Shown here in pieces: positions 11,771 through 22,830 of a stretch of DNA of 64,000 nucleotides. Each line of letters begins with the position of its first letter. The first letter of the stretch is position 1. A program made the translations under genes and the position numbers. Under the pieces are notes generated by a model, which was given only the letters and a program-made list of their open reading frames with translations, was not told the origin of the DNA and did not search any database. Origin of the DNA: Parus major (Eukaryota > Chordata > Aves > Passeriformes > Paridae); NCBI RefSeq assembly GCF_001522545.3, contig NC_031770.1:14373115-14437114 (forward strand), in the 5' to 3' direction.

Positions 11771-14700
11771 CAGGACACTTTATATCTTCTAGCAGGAAGT
11801 CAGCATAGCATCTTGACTGCATCTTCAAACAGTACTTTTGCAAGCTGATGCTCACAGTGGCTCTTTTTAGAGGTTTGTTCTTGTGAGGAAGCAGGCAGGT
11901 TCTTCTGGTTGTTTCTGAAAGCATCTCTTCACTGCACTTTCCATCTGCACTGGCTTCTGTTTTAACCACTAAGGTCAAGTCTGTGTGGTTTTCCCACTCT
12001 GCCTGTTGCATTAGTGGCACTCTGAAAGTGAGACTTTCACTGGATGGGAAGTGCTTGGTGAATTTTTAAACACCATTATTGATTTCACATTAATTTTCTT
12101 TATGAACCAGGGAAAGATCTTATGTGAGGGTAGAACAGCCAAGAAATATTTGACAAGTTGCTAAAAATCTATTGCCTGGAAGAAGCCTGATAGACCAATT
12201 AATTTATTTTCCTGATATTTTAGTATATTCTTTAAACATATTTTCCATGATTATTATTATCCATCCTGAAGTATGCAGCACAAAAGCAATCGTGTATTAC
12301 CTGCAGCAGAGGTGGCCATCTCCTGGATCTCTGCCACAACAGATATGGATATTTTGCCCAACACTGTTTTTTTTCCTTTTGCCCTCAATGAAACATGATT
12401 AGAACATAATGGTTTTGCCTCTACACCAGTTCACCCAATTCTGTGGCTTCTGTTTTAGGGCATCAAACCTATAAAAAGGGCAGATTATTTTATATATGCA
12501 AACTTCTCTACCTGTTACATCAGTTTATTTCACATCCCATGAGTGTTCTTTTGGATACAGATTATTGATTGGTCTTTAGTGAATAACTTTTTAGTCATTC
12601 TTTGGCCTCAGAAAATTACCTTTGAATGTTTTATGCAAGAGTATTCATTATGAACAATTAATGTACTGAAGATGTCAGCACCTCAAGAAGGCATTATATA
12701 AAAGATGAGTAAATTTACGGTCATGCATCATTCAAACTTCCTGCACTTCTCATTCTTTTAAAATTTATGTCTTACACTGTAGTATGATAGCTTGTTACAA
12801 TTTGATGACCTGAATGGAATGTCAAAAATGTCTCTGTATATTTTAGAAAAATTTTAGAAATTAAGAGTTTTCTCTACCACTATTTTTAGGTATGATATGT
12901 CACAGCTTTATGGTAATTCAAAGTTATTTACTCTGCAACATCTCTTCACATGTTTTTTAATCAGAATCCAAAAAAAAATTTGGTTCAGAGGAAGCTTCAG
13001 TCTACATAGATACATTCATTGAAAGTGAGGAAAGTCTTTTGTATCATCCAGAGGGTGGAAGGACTACTTGTACCCATTTATATTGATATTTGTTAAGTTT
13101 TATAATGTAGAACACTCTGAATTTAAACCTCTTAAACTCTTCCCTTTGACATGTGGAAGGATCTCAGATTGTTTCACTTAATTTATTAAGCTTTAAGCCT
13201 TGAAAGTGATGCATGTTTCACATCACTGTCCAAATGCTCTAAAAATTATTTTAAAGGTACTGTCAGCTAATTAACCAAATCCAGGAGCAGCAGATTTTAA
13301 TCTAATTTCCAGTAACAGTCTCAGTGCAGCTGGTTTGCTGGAAGGGAGAGCAGAGGTCACTCTAGGTGATTAGCTGCAGTCACGGGCAGCACATACCTCT
13401 CTCATCGAATCACAGCACCACACCCAGGAGAACGTGAGCAGAGGAGTTCAGTGGTTGGTTCCTCCTTGGCAAGAACAAAGCCCCCCCACAGCCCAAACCA
13501 AAAGAACCTTCAGCTCTGAGCTTTGCAAGTATCAGCTTCCTCCTCTGTTTTACACACTTGCTCTTCTAGGTCACAGTACAAGAGCCATCTTTGTACCATT
13601 TTGATTGGACAGGTACAAGAAGCCTCGGGTTTATGAAAGAAAGGTTTGTTGGTTGAGCTGTATTTATCTTTTAGCTGATAGAGGAAATTTCTAAGTTTAA
13701 TACTGAGTGCTGAAGTACTTTGGATTTTAGACAAAAGTCATCAGCTGCAGAAAGATTAGGAATAAATACAATGCCAGTTGACTCTCACTCAATACACTAC
13801 AATAAGGCAAATATTGTTGGAATAGGGTCTGTATTTCAATTCAATTATACTTGGCAGCTTCATTAGAATTGCTCACTAAAATACAGATATTTCCTCTTTC
13901 AGTGTACTATTACTGGATATTCTTCCCTTTTTATCTCACATATGAGTGATGAACAGGATGTTTCTAATTAAAACCAACGCCAAACATTCCATTCCCCAAT
14001 CTTCACCTTTTTATGTTCCTTCACTGACTCCTCTTCCACACCTCCAAAAATTGACTCATAGATTGGACTGCCACCTTCTTCCACGCCTCACAGGCTGAGT
14101 ATGGAAACCCTGCACACACACAGCCCAACAGAGTGTGGTGCAACAGAATCAGTGACCTGTCAAGATGATCACGCAGGCTGTGGAAAAAAAAGTGATTGTG
14201 AGAGCTGGACCTCCCCTTTCCACCCAAACGTGTTCAGAGCTATGTAAAATTCTGGCACTGAGCAACCACAGCCCAGTACTGCCCAACACTGACTACTGCA
14301 CCTAATGTCATGTTGGAACAGAGCATGGAGAGAGAAATTTAGTTTTAATGCTTTTCCTTCTACTCAGTTGTTTTCCTCCTCACTACAAAAAAAAAAAAAA
14401 AAGACTAAAATGCCTGAGGTTTTTTGTTGTGAACAACTATTAATGAATCCATACCTGAAGTGGTTCACAGAAGAAATGCCATGTACACAGATGTAAATCT
14501 GAAACAAACCCAGCTTGTATCAAAATATGCCCGGTTTTGCCAGGCAGCTTACAGGACAAAGTCATCCATTTAATCACAGAGTAATGAGATGACCAGTTTG
14601 ATAAAAAACAAAGACAAGGACAAGCTGTTAAGAAACAAAGATTACAAAACAAACAATAAAGGTTGAACATTTATAAACTTCTAGAGTAACAGCTTCTCTA

Positions 14701-17700
14701 CTGATGTTGAGCATGAACTTAGAGTGACAGTCAGTAATCTATTTGCATAAAACAGTGTAGAGACATCACTTCCCTTTATCCAATTCCTAAAAGGAAAATA
14801 CTCTAGAATATTACACTAGTCTTACTCAAGCTTTCCTTCTCATCTTAGCTAAATCTTGAAAATATACAATAATCTTGATTTCCCATTTTTCTTTTCTGAT
14901 TTGCTGTGAAAAAAAACCATAAAAACTTCAGCAACAGAATTTAAGACTCAGGAACTCAGTGACTCAGTAAATCTGAGTTTGTAGTACTGGACACAGCCAA
15001 GTGGAGGAAAACCAGATTTTATTTAACATATTTAAATCAGTTGTTCTGTAAACTGTCCTGACAGTGAATGTGTATTTACATATGCTATATAAATTTTGTT
15101 AAGGCCTAGATCACACTCATGCTCATGACCAAGATCTGGTGGAGAGGATTTTACAGTGCTATTGATCTCATTTATACACACATTCTTCTGAATGATCTAT
15201 CCTCCATGTCTGCTTATCAGCATAAAATAAGATAATGATAAAAACCTGACACATTAGGGATTCATCATGGAAACAGGATCATTGGAGGATCAAACCAAGC
15301 CTTTGATGTGATAAAGATGGGATAGGAAAATCTTCTAGATATAGAATAACCTAGGATGACAACAGAGTAGACTCAAAAGGGGATACTGGCAGCATGCTAC
15401 CCTTAAAATGTATTACATTTTGTCAGTTATTCCTAGGAAAACAGCTCCTGTTGTTGATTAGCTGATCCTGCTGAGGTGTAGGAATGTGTACATGGAAAAT
15501 GGAGGATAAACAGAAGCAAACACCACCATGTGGATAACTGGATAAACCATGCAGCTCTGGAGAAAGTCACCTATAGGTACAGGTCTGTAAGACCCTTATT
15601 GCCAACTTACCTGTCACATGCCCTCAGCAGCAGAAGTCCAAAGCTCCTTGAAGGCAACAACCAACATCACCACTACGTGGCAACAGAGAGAAATTAACTG
15701 CTTAAAGTCATTACGTAGCTTAAAGTCTCTACTTGCTGTGTGCTCCCAAGTTGGTCATCTCTGAAGTACGTGCTGCCACCTGCCTGGATGCACAGCTCAA
15801 CCACAGAGCAGAACGTGGGGCTTCAGCAGCAGCCCAGACAGGTCCTACAGCAGCACAGCTACGGCTGAGAGCATTCCAATAAAACAGATCTAATTAGGAA
15901 TGACTTTCACCCACAGACCCAGGGAAATACTAAAGGCATGCTTCCAGGATCACAGTGAGCCAATCTGTCTGCAAGCTTCCTTCACATAAGGGCCATCCTT
16001 TCCCACCATTTTTCTGTACTACTGTTGCACATGTCTGAAAAAATAGCTGTGTCTCAGCTGGATTAGTTTGTGGCCATTTTACCTCTTTGATCTGCCTAAC
16101 AACGCTGGTTGACAGAACAGGGTACAGGGTAGTTGCAGCAAAAATTTAACTGTGAAAAGCAGGATTGCTTCTTAAGGGCAACAGCAACTTGGACCCCAAC
16201 TGTAAAACACTATTCAGGGCATCCAAAAATGCTTTCTGATGAAATATGTCTTGGTCATAAGAGTAATTAGACCTTACCTTACCCCCACTTATCAGATAGG
16301 GCACAACCAAGAGGTCCACCTGAGATAGCAAGATGGAGAAAAAGGACTTAAATTCCTCTCTTCTACCTGCTCCAACTAGCAAAGGAGCAAGCTGGCAAGA
16401 CATATGGACACAATATGCTACACTTTTTTTTCCTGCACGGGTCAAATCTTTCTTTACTGAGAGAACTCTTACAGTAGAAAAGGATACAGCTTTGGAGCAG
16501 GACATTTAAAATGGCATCTGTCTACCAGGCAGCATAGTGAAAAACTGTAATTGCTCTCTTTTTACCATGGAGAACTTGTTCCCACCAGTTAACAAAAGCA
16601 GTTGTTGTTAGGGTTAAAACTGTCAGTACCAATAAAACCCACACCCACCTGCTCTCCAGATTTGAAATGAAGGCAGTTGCATTCACGTGCTGATGGTGAG
16701 ACCACTTTGTCTTCCTGCCTTCAGGACTGAAAGCAGGCATCACTTCTCACTGCTGACCCCTCTCTGTATGGAGATACCAAATCCCATTTAAGCACCCCAC
16801 TTTTAGATGCTCTACAATGCTGCTGTTATGACACATTGAAAATGAAGACTGGGATTCCTCATACTTGCTTTGTATTTAGCTGTTCATAAAGGTGAAGCAA
16901 AGTGTCCCTAACTGTTCCTGCACCTTTAGGCCTAGGATAAACCAGCTCCAGGGAACATAAGTACTTGGTAAAAATGAAGAGCTCAGAATCCCACTGAGAT
17001 ACTTTTAGGGAAGAACCACACCCCCCAAATCAGCCAGAAATTTCATAAAGAAGCCATTCTTTTCCTTTGGTAGGTCTAAATCTGGAGCCAGGCCCTCATA
17101 TAACTCCAGCCTCCTGGTATTAAATGATTGATTTCTCCAGTTGGGAGTATTGGATGTACTTCTTGTAAACATTCCTCATTTGGGATCTGACTCAATTCAT
17201 TATGTTGAAAGATCTCTTCAAGCTGCATCCTCTCCACGGCAGTATAAATAACACCCACACCAGCCTTATTTGGGGGGCAGAAAGCCCCAGCTCTGAAGAC
17301 AGAACTCATCATACGGACATACTGCTGATGCAATGTGCAAAACAAAAGTAGGCTCCAAGGAATAACAACTGAGTGAAGCCCATACTTTATCTCTGTACAT
17401 GCATGACTGAAAATGAACAGCAAGAAGCAAACCTTGAGTGAATGAGAACCACCAAGTCAAAATAATGTTTTGCCACCCATAAAATTATGGGATTTATACC
17501 AAATCTATTTTAATGTTAAAAATTAAGCATTGTATCAGTTCAGACTATCTGAAACACCTAAATTCAGTACAATCCAGAGGACCATGTTTGGGGATTTCAT
17601 TGGATATTATGAGGATAAATGGGCTGAAAATATAGAATGCATACTTGAAACAACTCCATACTCCCTCTCCCTCCCCAAACATACTCCCAAAAAATCCAGA

Positions 17701-20018
17701 AGGCAGCTGTGTAGATATTTATCTAGCTATGAAATTTCTACCAAGACAGCTAATAATGCTTTAAAACTCAGGCACAATCCCTCCAGGACTTTTTTTAGAA
17801 GTTACTTTTATTAAAAAATATTAATGAGAACTGAAGTACCACTCATGCTTCCAAAGAGCTTTTGTTAGGGCAGAATTAGAATTAACATGTTAGATAAACA
17901 TGTTGCAACAGTCATGTGAGCTTATAGGAAACAAGACACATTCCCCACCCTGAGGTCTTTATTTTTAGTGCAGAAACCAGGTTGGTATAGCAACAGAAAA
18001 CATCCCAGCCACAGACATTCACCCAGAAGGCAACCCAGGAAGGTCAGCTAACATCAAGCTGGATTTCAGGAGACATGGAATCCAGGTAAAAGAAGGAGAG
18101 ATTTAAGAATCTTTTTATTGCAAGAGTGAGAATTCTAGCTGCATGAGATGGGCTATAAAACACAATTAAGAGGAACTGAGGGTCAGATACATTGCAACAA
18201 AATGACATGGGAATTTTTGAGCTGCACAGAAAGCATGTTCAACCAGTTCTAGGTATTGTTAGCCATTTCTGAAAGGCCCAGATCTTCCAATCTTATGATT
18301 GGAGTCCTCTAAGTTTAAAGAGCTACAAGTCAGAAATTCACACTGGGTCAGTCCCAAATCTTCAATGCAGTATTTTTAGTCGAGGGACATTTTAGCAGCA
18401 TATGAGATGGTCAGAAATAATAGGCAAAATTCTTTTACTTCTGAAAGCAGTATCATGGCACCATGCAGAAAGCCTTAAATAAATACTCCTGTACCCTGGG
18501 TTCTGTTCACAGCCCTGTTAACAGCCTGGAAATGCTCTTGGACAAGCCATTTCAGCCCTTTCTACTTCACTTTCATCCATAGAGAGGGAGAGACATGTGG
18601 TTCCTTTGCAAAACCACTTGAATCGATTAAAAAACACACAAAAAAAAAGACTCCTTGTATTTCTTGTTCAAATCCACAAGCTGTAGCTAAAGGCTCTGTG
18701 GTGGGCTTTGTGTAATAAACTATAACCATGTTCTCAAAATATTTCTTATTCTCTCACAAATATTAGGAAGCAAAAACTAAGGAGAATAACTGTGTCTTTG
18801 CACTTAATTAAAAACCATCAATTCAGTAGGGGGGTTTGTTGGGTTTTTTCCCCCAGTTTTCAAAATTATTGTTTCTGAATAATTTTTAAATAAAGAATTA
18901 GGGCATCATATACAAGTTGAAGACTGTCCTTTACACTTTGTGAACCCCTTAGAAGTAATTCACAGATTCATTGAAATCTATTATCCTAGACTTGATCAAC
19001 TCTTAAAGCAATACCCACATCTTCAGGGTAAGCATGGATCATGACAACTTAAATGAATCTGTCCCACATTCAAAGCATAGTTCTAACAGACTCTGAAGTG
19101 AGGCTTTTCAGGTTGCTAGTGGACATATACATTAAACAGAATAAAACAGTGGTGATTCCTGCAGAACAGCCTGGCTTCAACCAACCTTACTGATTTAACA
19201 CTTTACAGTGTGCCATAGTAATTTCCCAATCCTGTTTATTCTGCAACCCCACCACCTCCAATTTCTCAGCAATACTCTGAGATTCTAGAAAAGAAACACT
19301 GATTCGCTATCTTGATACTTGTTTTAACTGTCTTCACTTTAGAGAAAATCAGCTGACTCAAAGTTGCTCTTCTGTCTCTGCACATCACCCTCACATAGGA
19401 ATCCCCTTCACCACAACTTGCACATCTCTCTATGAAGCTGCCTCACCTCTAACACTTCTATGTTAACACGTAACTAGCCAGTTACTGTTATCACGAAGCC
19501 CTCTGTGGCATCTCTTCCTCCACGCAGGAAGGAAAGTGATCTATTCAAAGCAACAGCCAACTCTTCAAGAGGAAGCAGAGAACCAGTTATCATTAACATT
19601 TAAATACACATGCATTTGAAGTTCAGTGCAGCTTAGAAGATGGCCTGAATATGATGAGCTAGCACTTGACAACTCTGTCCAAATTGCTTATGCTATAAAT
19701 GCTCCAAGCAAGCTCTTCACCCAGGTCTTACACCTTTCTCTTCATAATGTGAAGCTGTTCAAGGGTCACCAAAAGGTGATTTGTAGCCAACGTAACCAGC
19801 CCAGCAAGCATTTCTATTGTCGACAATTATGCAAAAAGATCACTGTACAGTTTAGCTCCACTTCCCATTCCCTCTCTTCCCAATTTAAATAAAGAAAAAG
19901 CTGTCTTGACAAAGGCAAAATTATCTTGCCTGTATAAATCACACCCACATTCAGGAATGGCTTATTAGCACATCATACAGGATGGCTTAGAGCACCTCCA
20001 CAGTGGTCAATACAATGA

Positions 20019-20041
20019 AGCCCAAATTATGAATTTGGGCT
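20019..20041. repeat. Inverted repeat, 10 bp perfect arms, 3 nt loop
   Basis: AGCCCAAATT (20019-20028) and AATTTGGGCT (20032-20041) are exact reverse complements separated by ATG. Neither arm is followed by a T tract, and there is no coding neighbour. Confidence 0.8.
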
Positions 20042-21343
20042 CACTGCCATTTCCATCACAGAATGGTGTTTTGCTTCTCAGAGGCTTTACAGCAGCAATG
20101 GAGACACAGGATGGCTAAGCAGAACATTTTAAAGACTGAGAAACAAACCTAAAATTATGAACTAGTCCCAGACAGGATACATTTAACAGCTATCAGATAC
20201 AGAGATTTAGTTAATAATGTCACAGTCCTAAACCAGGACAGTGAGTTTTCAGGTTTTCTACTGTCTGGCCTTCTAAAGCACAGTCAAGAATGTCAGACAA
20301 GAGCACTGCAAGTATTTCTTTACTCCATGCCTTGTAAGGAAACACTGAATACTTACAGGAATCACTTTTTTTTTGCACCAGCAATTTATTGAGTAACTGA
20401 ATCAAGTGTGCATTATTCAGCACGAGGTTCTCATTGTATCAACTTAGAGCATTTAACTCAAACTTCTGCATAGCTACTATAGATTGCCCTCTATGCATTC
20501 TGGTTGTCAGGGAGAGTACATCTTGGACCTTAAGGAGCTAATTACAGAAAGTGTTTTTGTAGGACAAGAGACCATTCAGTTTCAAACTAGTTCAAGACTA
20601 CTTAAGGAAGTTTAGAGTTTGCTTTGATTAAATAAAGTCTTATTCTACTATCAGAACCTTTATATTCTTGAAGGCTCTATGTGAAAATTAGCTTGTCATC
20701 CATCCTTGACCAAGCTGTCAAAGATTTAGAGTACTAAAAATTTGGAGTATACCTACATTGAGCAATTTCAGGTAATCTTGTGACACCAATAATTAATTTG
20801 CTTGGTGAGGAAAACACAGCTAGAACAGCAGAACAGAAATGGATTCAAACAACTGAAATACATCAGTTTAAAGATTAGAAGTTTTCAATGAGGGGAAAAA
20901 AAATCCTTAATCATGACACAGTAAGGTCAGCATAATACTTGGGTAGGGTTATTCTTCCCATTGAAGAGTTAAAGCAGAGTTTCACAATGCTACTACCAAA
21001 AATAAAAATACTTTAATGATATTTACATGTAACTATGTAGATCTACAGAATGTTCAGTACAGTAACCTGGTAATCTAGGTAATCAGAAACTGGCCCCAAA
21101 CAGACTGATGTTTATATTCTTTTTCCCTACAGAGTTCTTCTCACAGGAACTTGACTTCATTATTTCTTTCTCTAATATAAGTTGGCAAGAATTACTTCCC
21201 TCAGACATGGATAAACATCCTCCACTGTTTCTCCAGACATTCTTTAAGGTAACAAAATGTTAATTCTAAAAAGTGCTCCTTAACAACTGAGATTTCTCAC
21301 ACTTTTATATTTGGTCTAATATGAGCTGAGAATTAGAATGTCA

Positions 21344-21421
21344 CTGTCATTTCCTTTAGAATCTCAAGTATAAATGTTTTTAAAGCTTTTTTTTCTTTTT
21401 AAAAGCTGTCATTTCCTTTAG
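21344..21421 (+). repeat. Short direct repeat pair (16 bp)
   Basis: CTGTCATTTCCTTTAG occurs at 21344-21359 and again at 21406-21421, 62 bp apart, about 500 bp upstream of the CpG island. It may be a local duplication or chance. Confidence 0.6.
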
Positions 21422-21983
21422 TTATATTATACCTTCATTTGTCAGCTTGAAACAAGGTTCTACCTAATGTGCTTTTAATTACCATCATTTATTTACATTT
21501 TATACCAGATAACACTCTTTTGCTTTTCAGGCATAGACAAGGGCCCTGGTTCCAGAAGCTCCCAGAGCTTAATCTAAGTAGGACTTGACACAAACCCACC
21601 TCCATTGGCAGATTCCTGAGTAACCCTACAAAGAGAAGATCTCTTCCTTACTGCTTGTGTTGTGCCATCCATTTTATTAAGTGACTCCTGAAAAGGAAAA
21701 AGACCACAACGAGCTTCATTTACTTTTTTCCCCTGCTCTGAGGCTATCAGCTAAGCAACAACACAACAAATATAATAAAGGAGGAAAAAACCTCATACGC
21801 TTGACTGAAGTCCAAAATAAAGAGCATTATCGTTGTATTAGCAAAAGGTGGCACAAACACGAGTGGGCACACCGGCCACAGAATATACAGAAACCCAGCG
21901 GGAAAAAATGGTTAACAACCAGCCAGGAAACCGAAACGAGCCGGCACCCACAGGACAGCTAATCCTAGCCCAGGCAGGGTTAC

Positions 21984-22189
21984 CAAGGCGCACGGCACCA
22001 CAACAAGGCACCGTCGCCGGACACCCGCCCTCTCTCCTTCATCACACGAGGCCTGAGCGGAGCCCGCCGGGCCCCTCCGCGGCCCGTCCGCTGTCGGAGG
22101 TCCCGGCGGCTTCCGGGCTCCCTTGGGCCGGGCTCCCACGCCGGCTCCTCACGGGCGCCACAGCCACAGCCGGGCCCGAGCGCCGCCAT
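21984..22189 (-). other. Possible first exon of a divergent minus-strand transcript
   Basis: From the minus-strand ATG at 22189 the frame is open for 70 codons, starting MAALGPGCGCGAREEP, and runs past a donor-like site CCTTG|GTAACC (exon would end at 21984). The product is Gly/Arg/Pro-rich and matches no family I recognise. It could be the 5' exon of a long non-coding RNA or a noncoding or coding leader of the neighbouring gene (FOXN2 in other vertebrates). Composition alone makes open frames common here, so the coding claim is weak. Confidence 0.25.
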
Positions 22190-22194
22190 TGCCG
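22187..22194 (-). promoter_or_regulatory. ATGGCGGC (YY1-type) element at the predicted minus-strand start
   Basis: The minus strand reads GGCAATGGCGGCG, with the ATG at 22189-22187. The core ATGGCGGC, a YY1 motif, typically sits just downstream of transcription starts and can double as an initiation codon in short 5' UTR mRNAs. Here it is a few bases from the start site predicted by the TATA box. The bases before the ATG do not match the full TISU consensus. Confidence 0.4.
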
Positions 22195-22215
22195 CCCCAC
22201 ACGCGCGGCCCCGGC

Positions 22216-22223
22216 CTTTTATA
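22216..22223 (-). promoter_or_regulatory. TATA box facing away from FBXO11
   Basis: On the minus strand the sequence reads CCTATAAAAGG, a near-consensus TATA box (TATAAAAG) inside the CpG island. A start site 25-30 bases downstream would fall near 22195, just before the ATGGCGGC element at 22189. The spacing is what a real core promoter would show, but no transcript evidence is available. Confidence 0.55.
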
Positions 22224-22302
22224 GGCACCGTGCCGCCCCACCCCGCGCCGCGCCGCCCGTCCGCCCCTCCCCTACCCGCGCACCGATAGTACGGCAGCGA
22301 GG

Positions 22303-22307
22303 ATTGG
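22303..22307 (-). promoter_or_regulatory. CCAAT box (NF-Y type), minus orientation, proximal
   Basis: ATTGG on the + strand, reading CGCCCAATCC on the minus strand. It is about 110 bp upstream of the start site predicted from the minus-strand TATA box, a normal NF-Y position. NF-Y can act in both directions, so it may also serve FBXO11. Confidence 0.45.
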
Positions 22308-22343
22308 GCGCCCTGGCGCCGGCCGTTTGTGTGGGGCACGGTG

Positions 22344-22348
22344 ATTGG
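22344..22348 (-). promoter_or_regulatory. CCAAT box (NF-Y type), minus orientation, distal
   Basis: ATTGG on the + strand, reading CGCCAATCAC on the minus strand, a good match to the NF-Y preference CCAATCA. It lies 41 bp from the first CCAAT box, about four helical turns. Paired CCAAT boxes with such spacing are common in bidirectional CpG-island promoters. Confidence 0.5.
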
Positions 22349-22376
22349 CGGAGCACGGACGCCCAACGGACGCCCG

Positions 22377-22384
22377 CTCGCGAG
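22377..22384. promoter_or_regulatory. CTCGCGAG palindrome (BANP/Kaiso-type CGCG element)
   Basis: The perfect 8 bp palindrome CTCGCGAG matches the core of the TCTCGCGAGA element found in CpG-island promoters and bound by BANP; Kaiso/ZBTB33 binding has also been reported. The flanks (GCTCGCGAGC) make the palindrome 10 bp but differ from the optimal T/A at the ends. It lies between the two candidate start regions. Confidence 0.4.
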
Positions 22385-22403
22385 CGCGTCCCTGGCGGTG
22401 TCA

Positions 22404-22439
22404 ATGGCTCCTCCTGCCACGGAGCAGCGACGGGCCTGA
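22404..22439 (+). other. Candidate uORF in the FBXO11 leader (11 codons plus stop)
   Basis: An ATG at 22404 opens MAPPATEQRRA followed by TGA, ending 279 bp before the FBXO11 start. It is the only upstream ATG I see in the roughly 300 bp ahead of the main ATG. Its context has G at +4 but T at -3. It counts only if transcription starts upstream of 22404, which is unknown. Confidence 0.25.
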
Positions 22440-22718
22440 GCCGGGCAGGACCGCGGGATCGCCGGGGGCCGGGACGGGGGGGCGCGGCGCCATCGTCCCC
22501 CACAGCAGCGCTGGGAGAGCCAGCGGCTCCTCTGCCTTCGAGCGAGCCGGCAGCGGCGGCGGGACCTGCGCCCGGAGATTTCACCCCCGCCCTTCCCTGC
22601 TGCCCGCGCCTGCGAGGCGGCCGCCCCGGGGCTCCCTCCGAGCGCCCCCGTCCCCGCCGAGGCACCGGTTGCCGGAGGATTCCCCCCCTCCCCTCCCGCC
22701 GCCCACACGAGCCGGCAA

Positions 22719-22830
22719 ATGAACTCGGTCCGAGCCGCCAACAGGAGACCCAGGCGAGTGTCCAGGCCGCGCCCGGTGCAGCAGCAGCAGCAGGAGAGGA
22801 ACAACGCCGCCGCCGCCGCCGGGGATCGGG
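22719..22830 (+). CDS. FBXO11: FBXO11 exon 1 (coding part): N-terminal low-complexity region
   Basis: First coding exon of FBXO11, the substrate-recognition subunit of an SCF (SKP1-CUL1-F-box) ubiquitin ligase; BCL6 and CDT2 are known mammalian targets. It encodes 37 codons plus one base. The basic N-terminus MNSVRAANRRPRRVSRPRPV is the family's signature start and fixes the ATG. It is followed by five Gln (CAG repeat), ERNN, then five Ala (GCC repeat) and GDR. The mammalian protein has a long Gln/Pro tract where this one has only QQQQQ. The donor is GGG|gtaagc at 22831. The leftover G joins AT of exon 2 to give Asp38, rebuilding the conserved DDDVPADM run. The start context is weak (C at -3, A at +4). 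The exon lies inside a CpG island. Other long ORFs overlapping it are GC-rich shadows. The 5' UTR start cannot be located from sequence. Confidence 0.93.

Larger units (their letters stand above)
10701..21929. other. Non-coding region between the small island and the FBXO11 promoter
   Basis: AT-rich sequence with T/G-rich and A-rich simple stretches (about 11668-11765, 14387-14402). No forkhead-type coding exon, which would mark FOXN2, and no other conserved exon was seen on either strand. ORFs up to 120 codons look random. It contains an inverted repeat at 20019-20041 and a short direct repeat at 21344-21421. Confidence 0.55.

Noticed and set aside
13395..13450. Possible CR1 3'-end (tcgaatcacagcaccac)
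   Set aside because: Only a few bases resemble the consensus; not enough to call.
1..22000. FOXN2 coding exons, expected upstream of FBXO11 from human gene order
   Set aside because: No forkhead-like coding segment was seen on the minus strand. The gene may begin further left or only its leader may lie here.
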